Source: Acidocella facilis ATCC 35904
GTDB taxonomy: Bacteria > Pseudomonadota > Alphaproteobacteria > Acetobacterales > Acetobacteraceae
DNA: 64,000 bases
Assembly (NCBI RefSeq): GCF_000687875.1
Contig: NZ_JHYG01000001.1
Location: forward strand, 62,001 to 126,000
Reading direction: 5' to 3'
Positions 16,081 to 24,697 of this stretch are shown piece by piece (the first letter of the stretch is position 1; each line of letters opens with the position of its first letter). Below the pieces are notes generated by a model. The model worked only from the letters and a program-made list of their open reading frames with translations, did no database searches and had not been told where the DNA came from. Position numbers and translations under genes: made by a program.

Positions 16081-17457
16081 TTGCAACCGCATCAACAAAC
16101 AGCCGCGTCGGGGCCGGGCGGTCATCACGGCGTGATCGGCAAAATCGTATATGTGTTCGAGCGGGTGCTGCCGGACCCGTTTGTGCTCTCGATCTGGCTG
16201 ACCGTTCTGGTCGGGCTGCTCGCCATCGCCTTCGCCCCGCATGCGAGCGCGACGACATTGCTGAACAGCTGGTATGGCGGGGCCTTCAAGATCCTGCAAT
16301 TCGCCTTCCAGATGGTGCTGATCCTGGCCACCGGCTTTGCCGTGGCGGATGCGCCGGTGGTGCGCGCCCTGCTGGAGCGCCTCGCGCGCGGCGCGACCTC
16401 CCCAGGCCGCGCCGCCGCCTTGGTGTTCCCGATTGTCGGGCTCGCCGCCTGGGCGAATTGGGGGCTGGGTCTGGTGGTGGCGGCCTTCCTCTCGCGTGCC
16501 ATCGCCCGCAATACGCGGATCGATTTTGGCTGGCTGGTCGCCGCCTGCTATTCCGCCTGGTCGGTCTGCAATAACGGGCTGTCCAGCTCGATTGCACTGT
16601 CCCAGGCGAGCCACGGCAATGAGATGAATTTCATCGAAAAGGCCACCGGGCAGTTGATCCCGCTCTCCGCGACGATTTTCGCGCCCTTCGTGCTGTTGCC
16701 CAGCCTCGCGGTGCTGGTGGTGATGGGGTTTGTGTTCGTGCGCATGTATCCCGCCGCCGACGTGCAGCCTTTGGTGCCGGATGCGCAGACGCCGGCGCAG
16801 GACAGCCATAGCCGCAGCGCCATCGCGCCGGACTCTTTCGCCGCCCGGCTGGAGCGCTCGCCGATCGGCACGCTGATCCTGCTGGCGATCGGGCTTGGGG
16901 TGATTTTCATCGCGGTGCAGGCGCATAAATTCGCGCTGGACATCAACACGACCATCCTGATCTTCCTGCTCGTCGGTCTGGCACTGCAGGGGCGGCCGAT
17001 CGCCTACGCCAACGCCATCCGCGCCGCGGTGACGCAATGCGGCGCGATGGTGCTGCAATATCCGATGTATGGCGGGATCATGGGCATCATGGCCGGCACC
17101 GGGCTGGCGGCGGCGATCGCCAAGGGCTTCGTCGCCTTCGCCTCGGCCGGCACGCTGCCCTTCTGGAGCTATTGCAGTTCGCTGATCATCACGCTGCTGG
17201 TGCCGAGTGCAGGCGGGCATTGGGCGGTGCAAGGGCCTTTCGTGGTGCCGGCCGCGGTGGCGCTGCACGCGGATGCCGCGCGCACCGCGATGGGCGTGGC
17301 GATGGCGGAGAATGTCTCCAACATGCTGCAGCCTTTCTGGGCGGTGCCGATGGTGGCAATGGCGGGCATCCGCATCCAGAAAGTGATGGGCTACACCGCC
17401 ATCACCTTTCTGGTCTCGCTGGTGATCTATGCCGCGGCGCTGCTGCTGATCCCGTAG
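16081..17457 (+). CDS. atoE: AtoE-type short-chain fatty acid transporter
   Basis: A 458-residue inner-membrane transporter of the AtoE family (short-chain fatty acid uptake), at family length. It shows the N-terminal FERVLPDPFVLSIWLT segment, the AAWANWGLGLV region near 125 and the long hydrophobic C-terminal half with VPSAGGHWAVQGPFVVPAA near residue 380. TTG at 16081 has an AGGGAG about eight bases upstream, and no better start is visible nearby. The gene stands alone, 250 bp after the fructose operon, preceded by a 31-bp dyad. No beta-oxidation or CoA-transferase gene is adjacent, so the substrate is inferred from the family only. Confidence 0.85.
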   Translation: MQPHQQTAASGPGGHHGVIGKIVYVFERVLPDPFVLSIWLTVLVGLLAIAFAPHASATTLLNSWYGGAFKILQFAFQMVLILATGFAVADAPVVRALLERLARGATSPGRAAALVFPIVGLAAWANWGLGLVVAAFLSRAIARNTRIDFGWLVAACYSAWSVCNNGLSSSIALSQASHGNEMNFIEKATGQLIPLSATIFAPFVLLPSLAVLVVMGFVFVRMYPAADVQPLVPDAQTPAQDSHSRSAIAPDSFAARLERSPIGTLILLAIGLGVIFIAVQAHKFALDINTTILIFLLVGLALQGRPIAYANAIRAAVTQCGAMVLQYPMYGGIMGIMAGTGLAAAIAKGFVAFASAGTLPFWSYCSSLIITLLVPSAGGHWAVQGPFVVPAAVALHADAARTAMGVAMAENVSNMLQPFWAVPMVAMAGIRIQKVMGYTAITFLVSLVIYAAALLLIP

Positions 17458-17541
17458 GCGGCGATGACTGCGCTGATATCGGTAAGGTTATCAGTCGCCT
17501 GTCATAGATTATTTTTACTGTGCGACGTAGGTTGATACGAT

Positions 17542-17568
17542 ATGGCGCTTTTTGAAAGGAAGCGCCAT
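17542..17568 (+). promoter_or_regulatory. Hairpin covering the ribosome binding site and start of galM
   Basis: ATGGCGCTT and AAGCGCCAT pair perfectly. The AAAGGA ribosome site is mostly in the nine-base loop and the first two bases of the ATG start lie in the 3' arm. In RNA this could hide the initiation region. Confidence 0.4.
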
Positions 17569-18718
17569 GAAAAACATAAAAATCAAATCGACAAAGCAAA
17601 TGGCCGGAATTGCCGTTCTGGCCGCGATCGCCGGTGTGGGAACGGCACATGCGGATAGCGTGACCCATGACAGTTTCGGCACATTGGCCAACGGTCAGAG
17701 CGTGGAGCAATACACGCTGACCAACGCGCATGGCATGGTGGTGAAATTCATCACGCTGGGCGGCTGCATCACCGCCATCGATGTGCCGGACCGCGACAAC
17801 AAGCTCGGCAATGTCGTGCTCGGCTTCAAGGACCTCAACGGTTACGCGGTGAAGAACTCCACCTATTTCGGCGCGATTGTCGGGCGGTATGCCAACCGCA
17901 TCGCCAAGGGCACGTTCACGCTTGATGGCAAGACATACCATCTGCCGATCAATAACGGCGTGAACTCGCTGCATGGCGGCACCACGGGCTTTAATCTGCA
18001 GCTCTGGAAGGTTGCGACCAAGACCGTCAATGACGGCGTCGCCGCCGTGCTCACCTATACCAGCCCGGACGGGCAGGATGGCTATCCCGGCACGATGAAG
18101 GTGACGGTCACCTACACGTTGGAGGATTCCAACGCGCTGCGGATCGATTACGAGGCGACGACCGACAAGCCGACGGTGATCAACCTCACCAGCCATGATT
18201 ATTTCAACCTGGATGGTAACGGCTCCGGCTCCGCCCTCGGGCAACTGGTGCAGATCAACGCCGACAGCTACACGCCGACCGACGCCACCCAGATCCCCAC
18301 CGGCGAGATTGCGCCCGTGGCCGGCACGCCCATGGATTTCCGCACGCTGCGGCCGATCGATTCGCAGATTTATACCGATTTCCAGCAGCTGATCATGGCG
18401 CATGGCTACGACCATAACTGGGTGCTGAACAAGCCGCAGCCCGATGCGCTCAGCTTCGCCGCGGAAGCCTACGCGCCAAAGACCGGGCGGATCATGAAGG
18501 TCTACACGACCGAACCCGGCGTGCAGTTCTATACCGGCAACTATCTCAACGGCACCACGGTCGGATCCGACGACAAGCTTTACCGCCAGGGCGAGGGCTA
18601 CACCTTCGAGACCCAGCACTACCCTGATTCGCCGAACGAGCCGAAATTCCCGAGCACCGTGCTGAATCCGGGGCAGACCTTCAAATCCACCACGGTCTTT
18701 AAGTTCTCGACCGACTGA
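17567..18718 (+). CDS. galM: Exported aldose 1-epimerase (mutarotase)
   Basis: A 383-residue aldose 1-epimerase that interconverts alpha and beta anomers of sugars such as galactose. Start ATG 17567 follows AAAGGA. A TTG 15 bases earlier is less likely. Residues 1-31 are a clear Sec signal peptide ending THAHA-like (GVGTAHA), so it acts in the periplasm. Family motifs include GRYANRIAKGTF near 100, LPINNGVNSLHGG near 125 with the first catalytic His region, INLTSHDYFNL near 210 with the second catalytic His, and a conserved late segment around PGVQFYTGNYL. It converges on the sugar catabolism operon. Supplying the anomer used by the transporter or dehydrogenase is a reasonable inference. Confidence 0.9.
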   Translation: MKNIKIKSTKQMAGIAVLAAIAGVGTAHADSVTHDSFGTLANGQSVEQYTLTNAHGMVVKFITLGGCITAIDVPDRDNKLGNVVLGFKDLNGYAVKNSTYFGAIVGRYANRIAKGTFTLDGKTYHLPINNGVNSLHGGTTGFNLQLWKVATKTVNDGVAAVLTYTSPDGQDGYPGTMKVTVTYTLEDSNALRIDYEATTDKPTVINLTSHDYFNLDGNGSGSALGQLVQINADSYTPTDATQIPTGEIAPVAGTPMDFRTLRPIDSQIYTDFQQLIMAHGYDHNWVLNKPQPDALSFAAEAYAPKTGRIMKVYTTEPGVQFYTGNYLNGTTVGSDDKLYRQGEGYTFETQHYPDSPNEPKFPSTVLNPGQTFKSTTVFKFSTD

Positions 18719-18725
18719 AACTGAA

Positions 18726-18749
18726 AACGCCGGCCTCGCGGCCGGCGTT
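18726..18749 (+). terminator. Hairpin terminator after galM
   Basis: AACGCCGGCC and its perfect complement flank a TCGC loop, eight bases after the galM stop. The following CCTTTCTCTT is only partly T-rich, so termination efficiency is uncertain. Confidence 0.65.
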
Positions 18750-18758
18750 CCTTTCTCT

Positions 18759-18945
18759 TAGCGCATCAAGCTTTTAGCTTGATGCGCTAGTTTTTGTTTT
18801 AGCGGGAAACTTTGTGACCCTGAATGATTCCAGTCAGGGTCATGTCAATTTAGAGCCTCAAGCTTTTAGCTTGATGCTCTAAATTTGGTATTGGCGAGCA
18901 ATTTCATTTGTTTATCTAGACGCTGGAGCGTTAAGATAAACAAAT
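18759..18945. repeat. Cluster of four intergenic palindromes (REP-like)
   Basis: Four hairpins lie within 190 bp between galM and the dehydratase gene. 18759-18789 has 14-base perfect arms around TTT. 18815-18842 has TGACCCTGA/TCAGGGTCA arms. 18847-18885 has arms sharing the core TCAAGCT-TTT-AGCTTGA with the first, bounded by AATTTAGAGC and GCTCTAAATT. 18906-18945 has ATTTGTTTATCT/AGATAAACAAAT outer arms plus ACGCT/AGCGT inner arms. The second recurs in longer form at 63406-63443. They fill the gap between two convergent genes. Confidence 0.75.
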
Positions 18946-18951
18946 ATTGCT

Positions 18952-20745
18952 CTAATGGCTGTCGCGGGGGATGCCCTTAGTTTGGGCGATGCGCTGGTAG
19001 GCGATGGCGGGTTCCAGCACCGCGCCGGTATCCATCTGGCCGACGACGGCGCGTTGCATTTCCTGCCAGGGCGTCTGGTGCGCGGGATATTGATAGCCCC
19101 CGGCTGCTTCCAGTGCCGCACGGCGCGCAGCCAGTTCCGCTTCCGGCACCAGCATGTCGGCCCGGCCATTCTTGAGATCGATCCTGACCTGGTCGCCGGT
19201 TTTCAACAGCGCCAAGCCGCCGCCAACGGCCGCTTCGGGAGAGGCGTTGAGGATGGAGGGTGAGCCGGAGGTGCCCGATTGCCGGCCATCACCGACGCAA
19301 GGCAGCGAGGTGATGCCGGCCTTGATCAGGTAATCGGGCGCGCGCATGTTCACCACCTCCGCGGTGCCGGGATAGCCGATCGGCCCGGCGCCGCGCATGA
19401 ACAGGATGCAATTGGCATCGATGTTCAGCGCTGGATCGTCGATGCGCGCATGATATTCCTCCGGCCCGTCGAACACGATGGCGCGGCCTTCGAACGCCTC
19501 CTCGTCATGCGGGTTGGAGAGGTAGCGGGCGCGGAATTCTTCTGAAATCACGCTGGTTTTCATGATCGCGGAGGTGAAGAGATTGCCGCGCAGAACCCGG
19601 AAACCTGCCCGCTGCTTCAACGGGGTTTCAAAAGGCCGGATCACCGCCTCGGCCATGATCTCCGCCCCCCGGCAATTCTCGCCAAGGGTTCGGCCATTCA
19701 CCGTCAGCGCCTCCTCATGGATCAAACCATGGCGCATCAGCTGGTTGACCACGGCCGGCACGCCGCCGGCGTGATAATAATCCTCGCCGAGATACTCGCC
19801 CGCCGGCTGCAGATTGACGAGCAGCGGGATCTCTTCACCATAGGTCTGCCAATCATCGATGCTGAGCTCCACGCCGATATGGCGCGCTAGCGCGTTCAGA
19901 TGAATGGGCGCGTTGGTCGAACCGCCAATGGCGGAATTGACGCGGATCGCGTTGATGAAGGCTTCGCGCTTGAGAATATCGGAGGGTTTCAGATCCTCAT
20001 GCACCATCTCGACGATCCGCAGCCCGGTCAGGTAGGCCATTTCCTGCCGGTCCCGGTAGGGGGCGGGGATGGCGGCGGAGCCGGGCAATTGCATGCCCAA
20101 AGCTTCCGCCAGGGAGTTCATCGTCGTGGCGGTGCCCATCGTGTTGCAATAGCCGGTGGAAGGCGCTGAGGAGGCGACCAGCTTGATGAAGCCCGCCTCG
20201 TCGATCTCGCCCTTGGCCAGCAATTCCCGCGCCTTCCAGACGATGGTTCCCGATCCTGTCCGCTCGCCGCGAAACCAGCCATTCAGCATCGGGCCTACGG
20301 AGAGGGCGATCGCGGGAATATTCACCGTCGCCGCCGCCATCAGGCAGGCCGGCGTGGTCTTGTCACAGCCGATGGTGAGCACCACCCCGTCCAGCGGATA
20401 GCCGTAGAGCAGCTCCACCAGCCCAAGATAAGCCAGATTGCGATCCAGCCCCGGTGCCGGGCGCTTGCCGGTTTCCTGGATCGGGTGCACGGGAAATTCC
20501 AGCGGAATACCGCCAGCTTCGCGAATCCCTTCCTTCACCCGGGTGGCGAGTTCAAGATGATGCCGGTTGCAAGGGGAAAGATCGGAACCAGTCTGGGCGA
20601 TGCCGATGATCGGCCGCCCATCCTGGAGTTCCTTCTGGCTGATGCCGAAATTCATGTAGCGTTCGATGTGCAGCGCCGTCATGTCCGGGTTGGCGGGATC
20701 GTCGAACCAGGCGCGGGAACGTAGTTTTGGAGGTGTCGTCGTCAT
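18952..20745 (-). CDS. IlvD/EDD-family sugar-acid dehydratase (arabonate/xylonate/galactonate type)
   Basis: A 597-residue [Fe-S] dehydratase of the IlvD/EDD family that removes water from an aldonic acid to give a 2-keto-3-deoxy acid. Recognisable parts are [17 protein letters not shown] with a cluster cysteine near residue 70, [12 protein letters not shown] near 134, [11 protein letters not shown] near 205 and [12 protein letters not shown] near 490. The N-terminal [11 protein letters not shown] and the whole layout match sugar-acid members rather than amino-acid IlvD. ATG 20745 is preferred over a TTG two codons upstream because AAGAG lies at proper distance. With 2-keto-3-deoxyarabonate dehydratase directly upstream, L-arabonate is a likely substrate. 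D-galactonate is also possible because no DgoD-type enzyme is present. Confidence 0.9.
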   Translation of the reverse strand: MTTTPPKLRSRAWFDDPANPDMTALHIERYMNFGISQKELQDGRPIIGIAQTGSDLSPCNRHHLELATRVKEGIREAGGIPLEFPVHPIQETGKRPAPGLDRNLAYLGLVELLYGYPLDGVVLTIGCDKTTPACLMAAATVNIPAIALSVGPMLNGWFRGERTGSGTIVWKARELLAKGEIDEAGFIKLVASSAPSTGYCNTMGTATTMNSLAEALGMQLPGSAAIPAPYRDRQEMAYLTGLRIVEMVHEDLKPSDILKREAFINAIRVNSAIGGSTNAPIHLNALARHIGVELSIDDWQTYGEEIPLLVNLQPAGEYLGEDYYHAGGVPAVVNQLMRHGLIHEEALTVNGRTLGENCRGAEIMAEAVIRPFETPLKQRAGFRVLRGNLFTSAIMKTSVISEEFRARYLSNPHDEEAFEGRAIVFDGPEEYHARIDDPALNIDANCILFMRGAGPIGYPGTAEVVNMRAPDYLIKAGITSLPCVGDGRQSGTSGSPSILNASPEAAVGGGLALLKTGDQVRIDLKNGRADMLVPEAELAARRAALEAAGGYQYPAHQTPWQEMQRAVVGQMDTGAVLEPAIAYQRIAQTKGIPRDSH

Positions 20746-20789
20746 GGGCAACTCTTTTCAAAAAGAGGCAGATGGAGGCTGGCGGCGGT

Positions 20790-21710
20790 TCATGTCCCCC
20801 AGCGCAGCACAAGCGGATCGAGCGGGCGGGCGAGGGCGAGCAGCCCTTCGCGTTCGGCGGGATGAACCGGCGCGATCGGGTGGCGCAGCCCATCATGCGC
20901 GATCACACCGCCCGCGCGCATCAGGATTTTTGCCGTGGCAAAGCCGCATTGGCGGTTTTCCCAGTTGATCAAGGGCAGCCAGCGCATATAAGCCTGCGTC
21001 GCTTCTTCCCGGTTGCCGGCAAACCAGGGATCGATGATCTGCCGGATGCCATCCGGAAAGCCGCCGCCGGTCATGGCGCCGGTGGCGCCAGCGGCGAGAT
21101 CCGCCATCAGCGTGATCGCCTCCTCGCCATCCCACGGCCCCAGCACGGCGTCCCCGCCTGCCTCGATCAAGGCGCGCAATTTCGACGCGGCGCGCGGTAC
21201 CTCGATTTTGAAGTAGGCGAGATTGCCGATCTCTTTCGCCATGCGGGCCAGCAGCGCCACGCTGAGCGGCGTGCCGGCGACCGGCGCGTCCTGCACCAAC
21301 ACCGGAATCGTGATCGCCCCGGCGACGCGCTGGTAAAATTCATAAATCTCCGCCTCGCCGACGCGAATGGTGGCGCCATGGTAGGGCGGCATCACCATCA
21401 CCATCGCCGCCCCCGCCGCTTCGGCGCGGCGCGAGCGGGCGGCGCAGACGGCGCTGCTGAAATGGCTGGTGGTGACGATGACCGGGACGCGCCCCGCAAC
21501 ATGCGCGAGGCAATCCAGCATCAAAATCTCACGCTCTTCATCGCTGAGCGCGAATTGTTCGGAGAAGTTCGCGAGAATACAGATTCCGTGTGAACCGGCG
21601 TCGATCATGAAGTCCAGCGCGCGTCTCTGCCCCGCCAGATCCAGCTCGCCATGTTCATTAAAGATCGTTGGGGCGACGGGAAAGACGCCACGATAGACCG
21701 GGCCGCTCAT
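20790..21710 (-). CDS. 2-keto-3-deoxy-L-arabonate dehydratase (DapA/NAL superfamily)
   Basis: A 306-residue TIM-barrel protein of the dihydrodipicolinate synthase/N-acetylneuraminate lyase superfamily. GVFPVAPTIFNEHGELD, ILANFSEQFALSDEER, MVMPPYHGAT, YFKIEVP with the Schiff-base lysine (near residue 170) and GPWDGEEAITLMADL strongly resemble L-KDA dehydratases, which convert 2-keto-3-deoxy-L-arabonate to alpha-ketoglutarate semialdehyde. An aldolase activity cannot be excluded from sequence alone. Its ATG overlaps the ABC ATPase stop (ATGA) and 44 bases separate it from the sugar-acid dehydratase. The alpha-ketoglutarate semialdehyde dehydrogenase needed next is not in the window. Confidence 0.88.
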   Translation of the reverse strand: MSGPVYRGVFPVAPTIFNEHGELDLAGQRRALDFMIDAGSHGICILANFSEQFALSDEEREILMLDCLAHVAGRVPVIVTTSHFSSAVCAARSRRAEAAGAAMVMVMPPYHGATIRVGEAEIYEFYQRVAGAITIPVLVQDAPVAGTPLSVALLARMAKEIGNLAYFKIEVPRAASKLRALIEAGGDAVLGPWDGEEAITLMADLAAGATGAMTGGGFPDGIRQIIDPWFAGNREEATQAYMRWLPLINWENRQCGFATAKILMRAGGVIAHDGLRHPIAPVHPAEREGLLALARPLDPLVLRWGT

Positions 21711-22465
21711 TGCGCCGCCGCCCGGTATTCCCGCTTGACGATGTCCAGCAATTCCATCACCGAGGTTTCGGCGGAGCGGCCCTCGAAGGTGCAGGTGCCG
21801 CGCTGGACCATCATCACCTTGTCGGCGACATCCAGCGTTTGCGCGTAATTATGCGCGATCATGATCAGCGAGACATCGCCGCGCGCCTTCAAGCGTTCGA
21901 TCAGCGCGATGATCATCCCGGCTTCGCGCGCGCCCATGGCGGCCAGCGGCTCATCGAGCAGCAGCACCCGGGCATTGGAGGACACCGCTCGGGCAATAGC
22001 GATGGCCTGGCGCTGGCCGCCGGAGAGCATGCCAACCTCCTCATCGACGGAGGGCACATTCACCCCGATATCGGCGAGCGCCGCGGCGGCGCGCTCGCGC
22101 ATCGCCTTGTGATCGAGAAACGGCGTGCCCGGCTTGCGCAGCTCGCGGTTCAAAAACATGTTGTGATAGACAGAGAGCGTGTTGACCAGGGCGAGATCCT
22201 GATAAACGCATTCAATGCCGTGGCTGCGCGCATGATCAACCGATTCAAACGCCACCTGTTGCCCATTGACCAGCAGCTCGCCGCTGCTGGGGGCATGAAA
22301 CCCTGAGAGGATTTTCATCAGCGTCGATTTGCCGGCGCCGTTATCACCCAATATGCCCAGCATTTCGCCTGGTTTCAGGTTCAGGGAAATGCCGTGCAGG
22401 GCCTGCACCCGGCCGAAGCGTTTGGTGATGTTGCGCGCTTCCAGCGCGTAGGTTGTGTCGCTCAT
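21707..22465 (-). CDS. Sugar ABC transporter ATP-binding protein (single-domain, CUT2 type)
   Basis: A 252-residue ATPase powering monosaccharide import. Walker A GDNGAGKST is near residue 40, the signature MLSGGQRQAIAIARA near 140 and Walker B VLLLDEPLAAMG near 165. Only one nucleotide-binding domain is present, whereas RbsA/XylG proteins of the CUT2 group usually have two. Single-domain forms of this kind occur with FrcA-like transporters. It starts one base after the permease stop and overlaps the downstream dehydratase gene. Confidence 0.92.
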   Translation of the reverse strand: MSDTTYALEARNITKRFGRVQALHGISLNLKPGEMLGILGDNGAGKSTLMKILSGFHAPSSGELLVNGQQVAFESVDHARSHGIECVYQDLALVNTLSVYHNMFLNRELRKPGTPFLDHKAMRERAAAALADIGVNVPSVDEEVGMLSGGQRQAIAIARAVSSNARVLLLDEPLAAMGAREAGMIIALIERLKARGDVSLIMIAHNYAQTLDVADKVMMVQRGTCTFEGRSAETSVMELLDIVKREYRAAAQ

Positions 22466-22466
22466 G

Positions 22467-23432
22467 TCAGGTCCGGCTCCGGCGGCGCCAGGCCGCGAAT
22501 TGCACGTTGGAGATCATGGTGATGAGAATCGCAGCACCGGTGATGATGTCGAAGGTGAAGGCGTTGATGCCCAACAAAGTGAAGCCATCCTGCAGAATGC
22601 CCAGCACCGCGGCGCCGATCAGCCCGCCCAGAATGGTGCCCGAGCCGCCCATCAGCGAGGTGCCGCCGATCACCGCCGAGGCGATGGCGAGGAACATCAC
22701 ATTCGCGCCTCCGGCATTGGGGTCGATGGAGGTGACATGAAACGCGTTGAGAATTCCAGCGAACCCGCCCAGCAGGCTGCACAGCATGAAATTGCCGATC
22801 TTGATCCGCCGGATATGGATGCCGGCCTCCGCCGCCCCGGTGGGGTTGCCACCGACGGCCACGGTATGCAGCCCCCAACGCGTATGCCGCAGCATGACAT
22901 GCATGCCCAAAGCAATCACGACCGCCCAGAGGATTTCACTATAATCCCAACCGCCGAGCACGAAGCCGGTGGCGCCGGCCGGGGTGTCGATCGGAAAGCC
23001 GCCGCTGATCGTCAGGGTCAAGCCGTTGAAGAGCAGCATCGCGCCGAGCGTGGTGATGAAGGAGGGCACACCAAAGCGCACCGTGATCACGCCGATGAAC
23101 AGGCCGAGCAAGGCTGAAACCAGCAGCGCCACGATCACGCCCAGGATCACCGGAAGCCCGGCGAGCATGGCGAAATGCATGATGAACGGGGCCAGGGCGA
23201 AGACCTGGCCGACCGAAAGATCAACCTCGCCGGCGATGAGCAGCATGATCTCACCGCAGGCGATCAGCGTCCAGGGTGCGAAAAACTGGCTCACCGTCTG
23301 CAGATTCGCGTCGGTAAAGAAATTCGGCGTCAAAATCTGGAAGACGATGACCAGCACGATGCCAGCCAGCAGGATACTCGCCTCGGGTTTGCGCAATAAT
23401 AGCGTCGGCAGAGTGGCTTTTGTCTTATTCAC
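22467..23432 (-). CDS. Sugar ABC transporter permease (CUT2/RbsC-like)
   Basis: A 321-residue inner-membrane protein of the RbsC/XylH/AraH permease family with eight to ten hydrophobic segments. FAPWTLIACGEIMLLIAGEVDLSVGQ near residue 50-75 includes the family hallmark (aGEIDLSVG). GAMLLFNGLTLTISGG and IASAVIGGTSLMGGSGTILG further on are also typical. The start at 23432 is GTG, since the nearby ATG is out of frame and quickly stopped. It lies between the binding-protein and ATPase genes of the same operon. Confidence 0.92.
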   Translation of the reverse strand: MNKTKATLPTLLLRKPEASILLAGIVLVIVFQILTPNFFTDANLQTVSQFFAPWTLIACGEIMLLIAGEVDLSVGQVFALAPFIMHFAMLAGLPVILGVIVALLVSALLGLFIGVITVRFGVPSFITTLGAMLLFNGLTLTISGGFPIDTPAGATGFVLGGWDYSEILWAVVIALGMHVMLRHTRWGLHTVAVGGNPTGAAEAGIHIRRIKIGNFMLCSLLGGFAGILNAFHVTSIDPNAGGANVMFLAIASAVIGGTSLMGGSGTILGGLIGAAVLGILQDGFTLLGINAFTFDIITGAAILITMISNVQFAAWRRRSRT

Positions 23433-23474
23433 GTTCGTTTCATCCCAAATGCAAGAATGCTGGCTGGCGCGCGA

Positions 23475-24557
23475 TTATGCCGAAATCGGGCCGGTGCGCG
23501 GCACGATCTGTTGTTTCGCGCTGTTGCCCTCATAGCGGGTGGAGGTGTTCAGGTAGGGGCCGACATTGTCCTTGGTCACGAATTTCAGGCCGGTATTGAT
23601 ATCCGCCGGGCCAACCAGACCGCCGGAGGCGAGATACATGACCATCTCCATCACCGTGTAGAAGCCCTGCAAATAAGGCTGCTGGTCGATGGTGAAATCC
23701 AGCACGCCGGCATGAATGGCTTCCAGTGTGCGGGGCACGAGATCGAAGCCGCCGCCATGCACGCCCTTCTTGTCGAGATTGAATTCCTGCATGACCTGGC
23801 CGATGGACTGGGTCGAGCCGGCATCCACCGCGAACATGCCTTTCACGTCCTGATGCCCGAGATAATAGGCTTTGATCTTGGGCAGTTCTTCATCGATGGT
23901 GGCGCCGGTGGCGATTTCCTCGTAGGTGATCGGCTTGCCAGACGCCTTGATCGCCGCCGCCGCGCCGTCGATCCGCGGCTGGATGTTCAGCTGGCCAGGG
24001 GTGGCGATGAACAGCCCGACATGGCCGCTGCCGACCAGATCGACAATTTTCTGGCCCATCTGGAAGCCGGATTTGTAGAGATCCTGCCCGATATAGGCGA
24101 GGCGCTTATTGTCGCTGTTGGCCGGCGCGTCGGCATTGTAGGAAAATACCGGAATGCCGGCCTGCAAGGCGGCGTCGGTCGGGCCGTTGAAGGCTTTGGG
24201 GTCGACGATGGCGACGGCGATGGCATCGGCCTTGCCGGCGATGGCGGCGTTCATCGCGTTCACCATCTCGCCGACCACGGCGGTCTCCGAGCCGGTCCAT
24301 TGGTAATCGCAACCGAAATAGGCGCACGCGTCCTGGATGCCATATTGCGTCGGCACGAAGAACGGGTTGGTGGTGACGTGATTCACGAACACCAGCTTCC
24401 AGCGCTTATGCTTGGGCAGGGGGCCAGATTCCGCCGCCTGGGCGGTCTTTGACATCGCCGCCATGCCGGCCGCCGCGGCCAGCAAGGCAGGGCCGCCTTG
24501 CACCATCATGCGCCGCTTCAGATTGAGCAAACCTTTGGATTTTTCAGTATCGTCCAT
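23475..24557 (-). CDS. Sugar ABC transporter periplasmic substrate-binding protein
   Basis: A 360-residue Peripla_BP_4-type binding protein for a monosaccharide, first gene of a five-gene operon (binding protein, permease, ATPase, keto-acid dehydratase, sugar-acid dehydratase). Residues 1-41 form an export signal with NLKRRMMVQGG and a hydrophobic stretch ending KTAQA. The double arginine hints at, but does not prove, Tat export. The mature part begins near WKLVFVNHVTTNPFF and contains IDEELPKIKAYY and GGFDLVPRTLEAI typical of the fold. The ligand cannot be read directly. Neighbouring enzymes suggest L-arabinose, D-galactose or a related aldose. Motif site 1 and a TTGACT/TAAGAT promoter-like pair lie upstream. 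Confidence 0.88.
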   Translation of the reverse strand: MDDTEKSKGLLNLKRRMMVQGGPALLAAAAGMAAMSKTAQAAESGPLPKHKRWKLVFVNHVTTNPFFVPTQYGIQDACAYFGCDYQWTGSETAVVGEMVNAMNAAIAGKADAIAVAIVDPKAFNGPTDAALQAGIPVFSYNADAPANSDNKRLAYIGQDLYKSGFQMGQKIVDLVGSGHVGLFIATPGQLNIQPRIDGAAAAIKASGKPITYEEIATGATIDEELPKIKAYYLGHQDVKGMFAVDAGSTQSIGQVMQEFNLDKKGVHGGGFDLVPRTLEAIHAGVLDFTIDQQPYLQGFYTVMEMVMYLASGGLVGPADINTGLKFVTKDNVGPYLNTSTRYEGNSAKQQIVPRTGPISA

Positions 24558-24626
24558 TTTGGTTGGTTCCTCGGAGGTTATTGTTACTTACGGAATGAAA
24601 AATATCTTAGGCGTTGAGCGATAGCA

Positions 24627-24655
24627 GTCAAATGCTTAATAGCGGGCATTTGATA
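24627..24655 (-). promoter_or_regulatory. Sugar-locus motif site 1 (before the ABC operon)
   Basis: Read toward the gene: TATCAA-N16-ATTTGAC. Here the arms extend to a perfect TCAAATGC/GCATTTGA inverted repeat. The TTGACT at its end, a 16-base spacer and TAAGAT form a promoter-like pair. The site ends 69 bases before the binding-protein start. Confidence 0.7.
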
Positions 24656-24670
24656 TCTTATTTATTATCG

Positions 24671-24697
24671 ATTTCGCCGGCGATCAGCCGGCGAAAT
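24671..24697 (-). terminator. Hairpin with the lactonase stop codon in its loop
   Basis: ATTTCGCCGGC and its perfect complement enclose five bases that contain the TGA stop of the lactonase gene. No long T-run follows, so it may protect the transcript end as much as terminate. Confidence 0.5.

Noticed and set aside
24627-24655. Motif site 1 as a simple terminator hairpin
   Set aside because: The same spaced motif recurs at three other promoters in matching orientation and has no T-run, so a regulatory site fits better.
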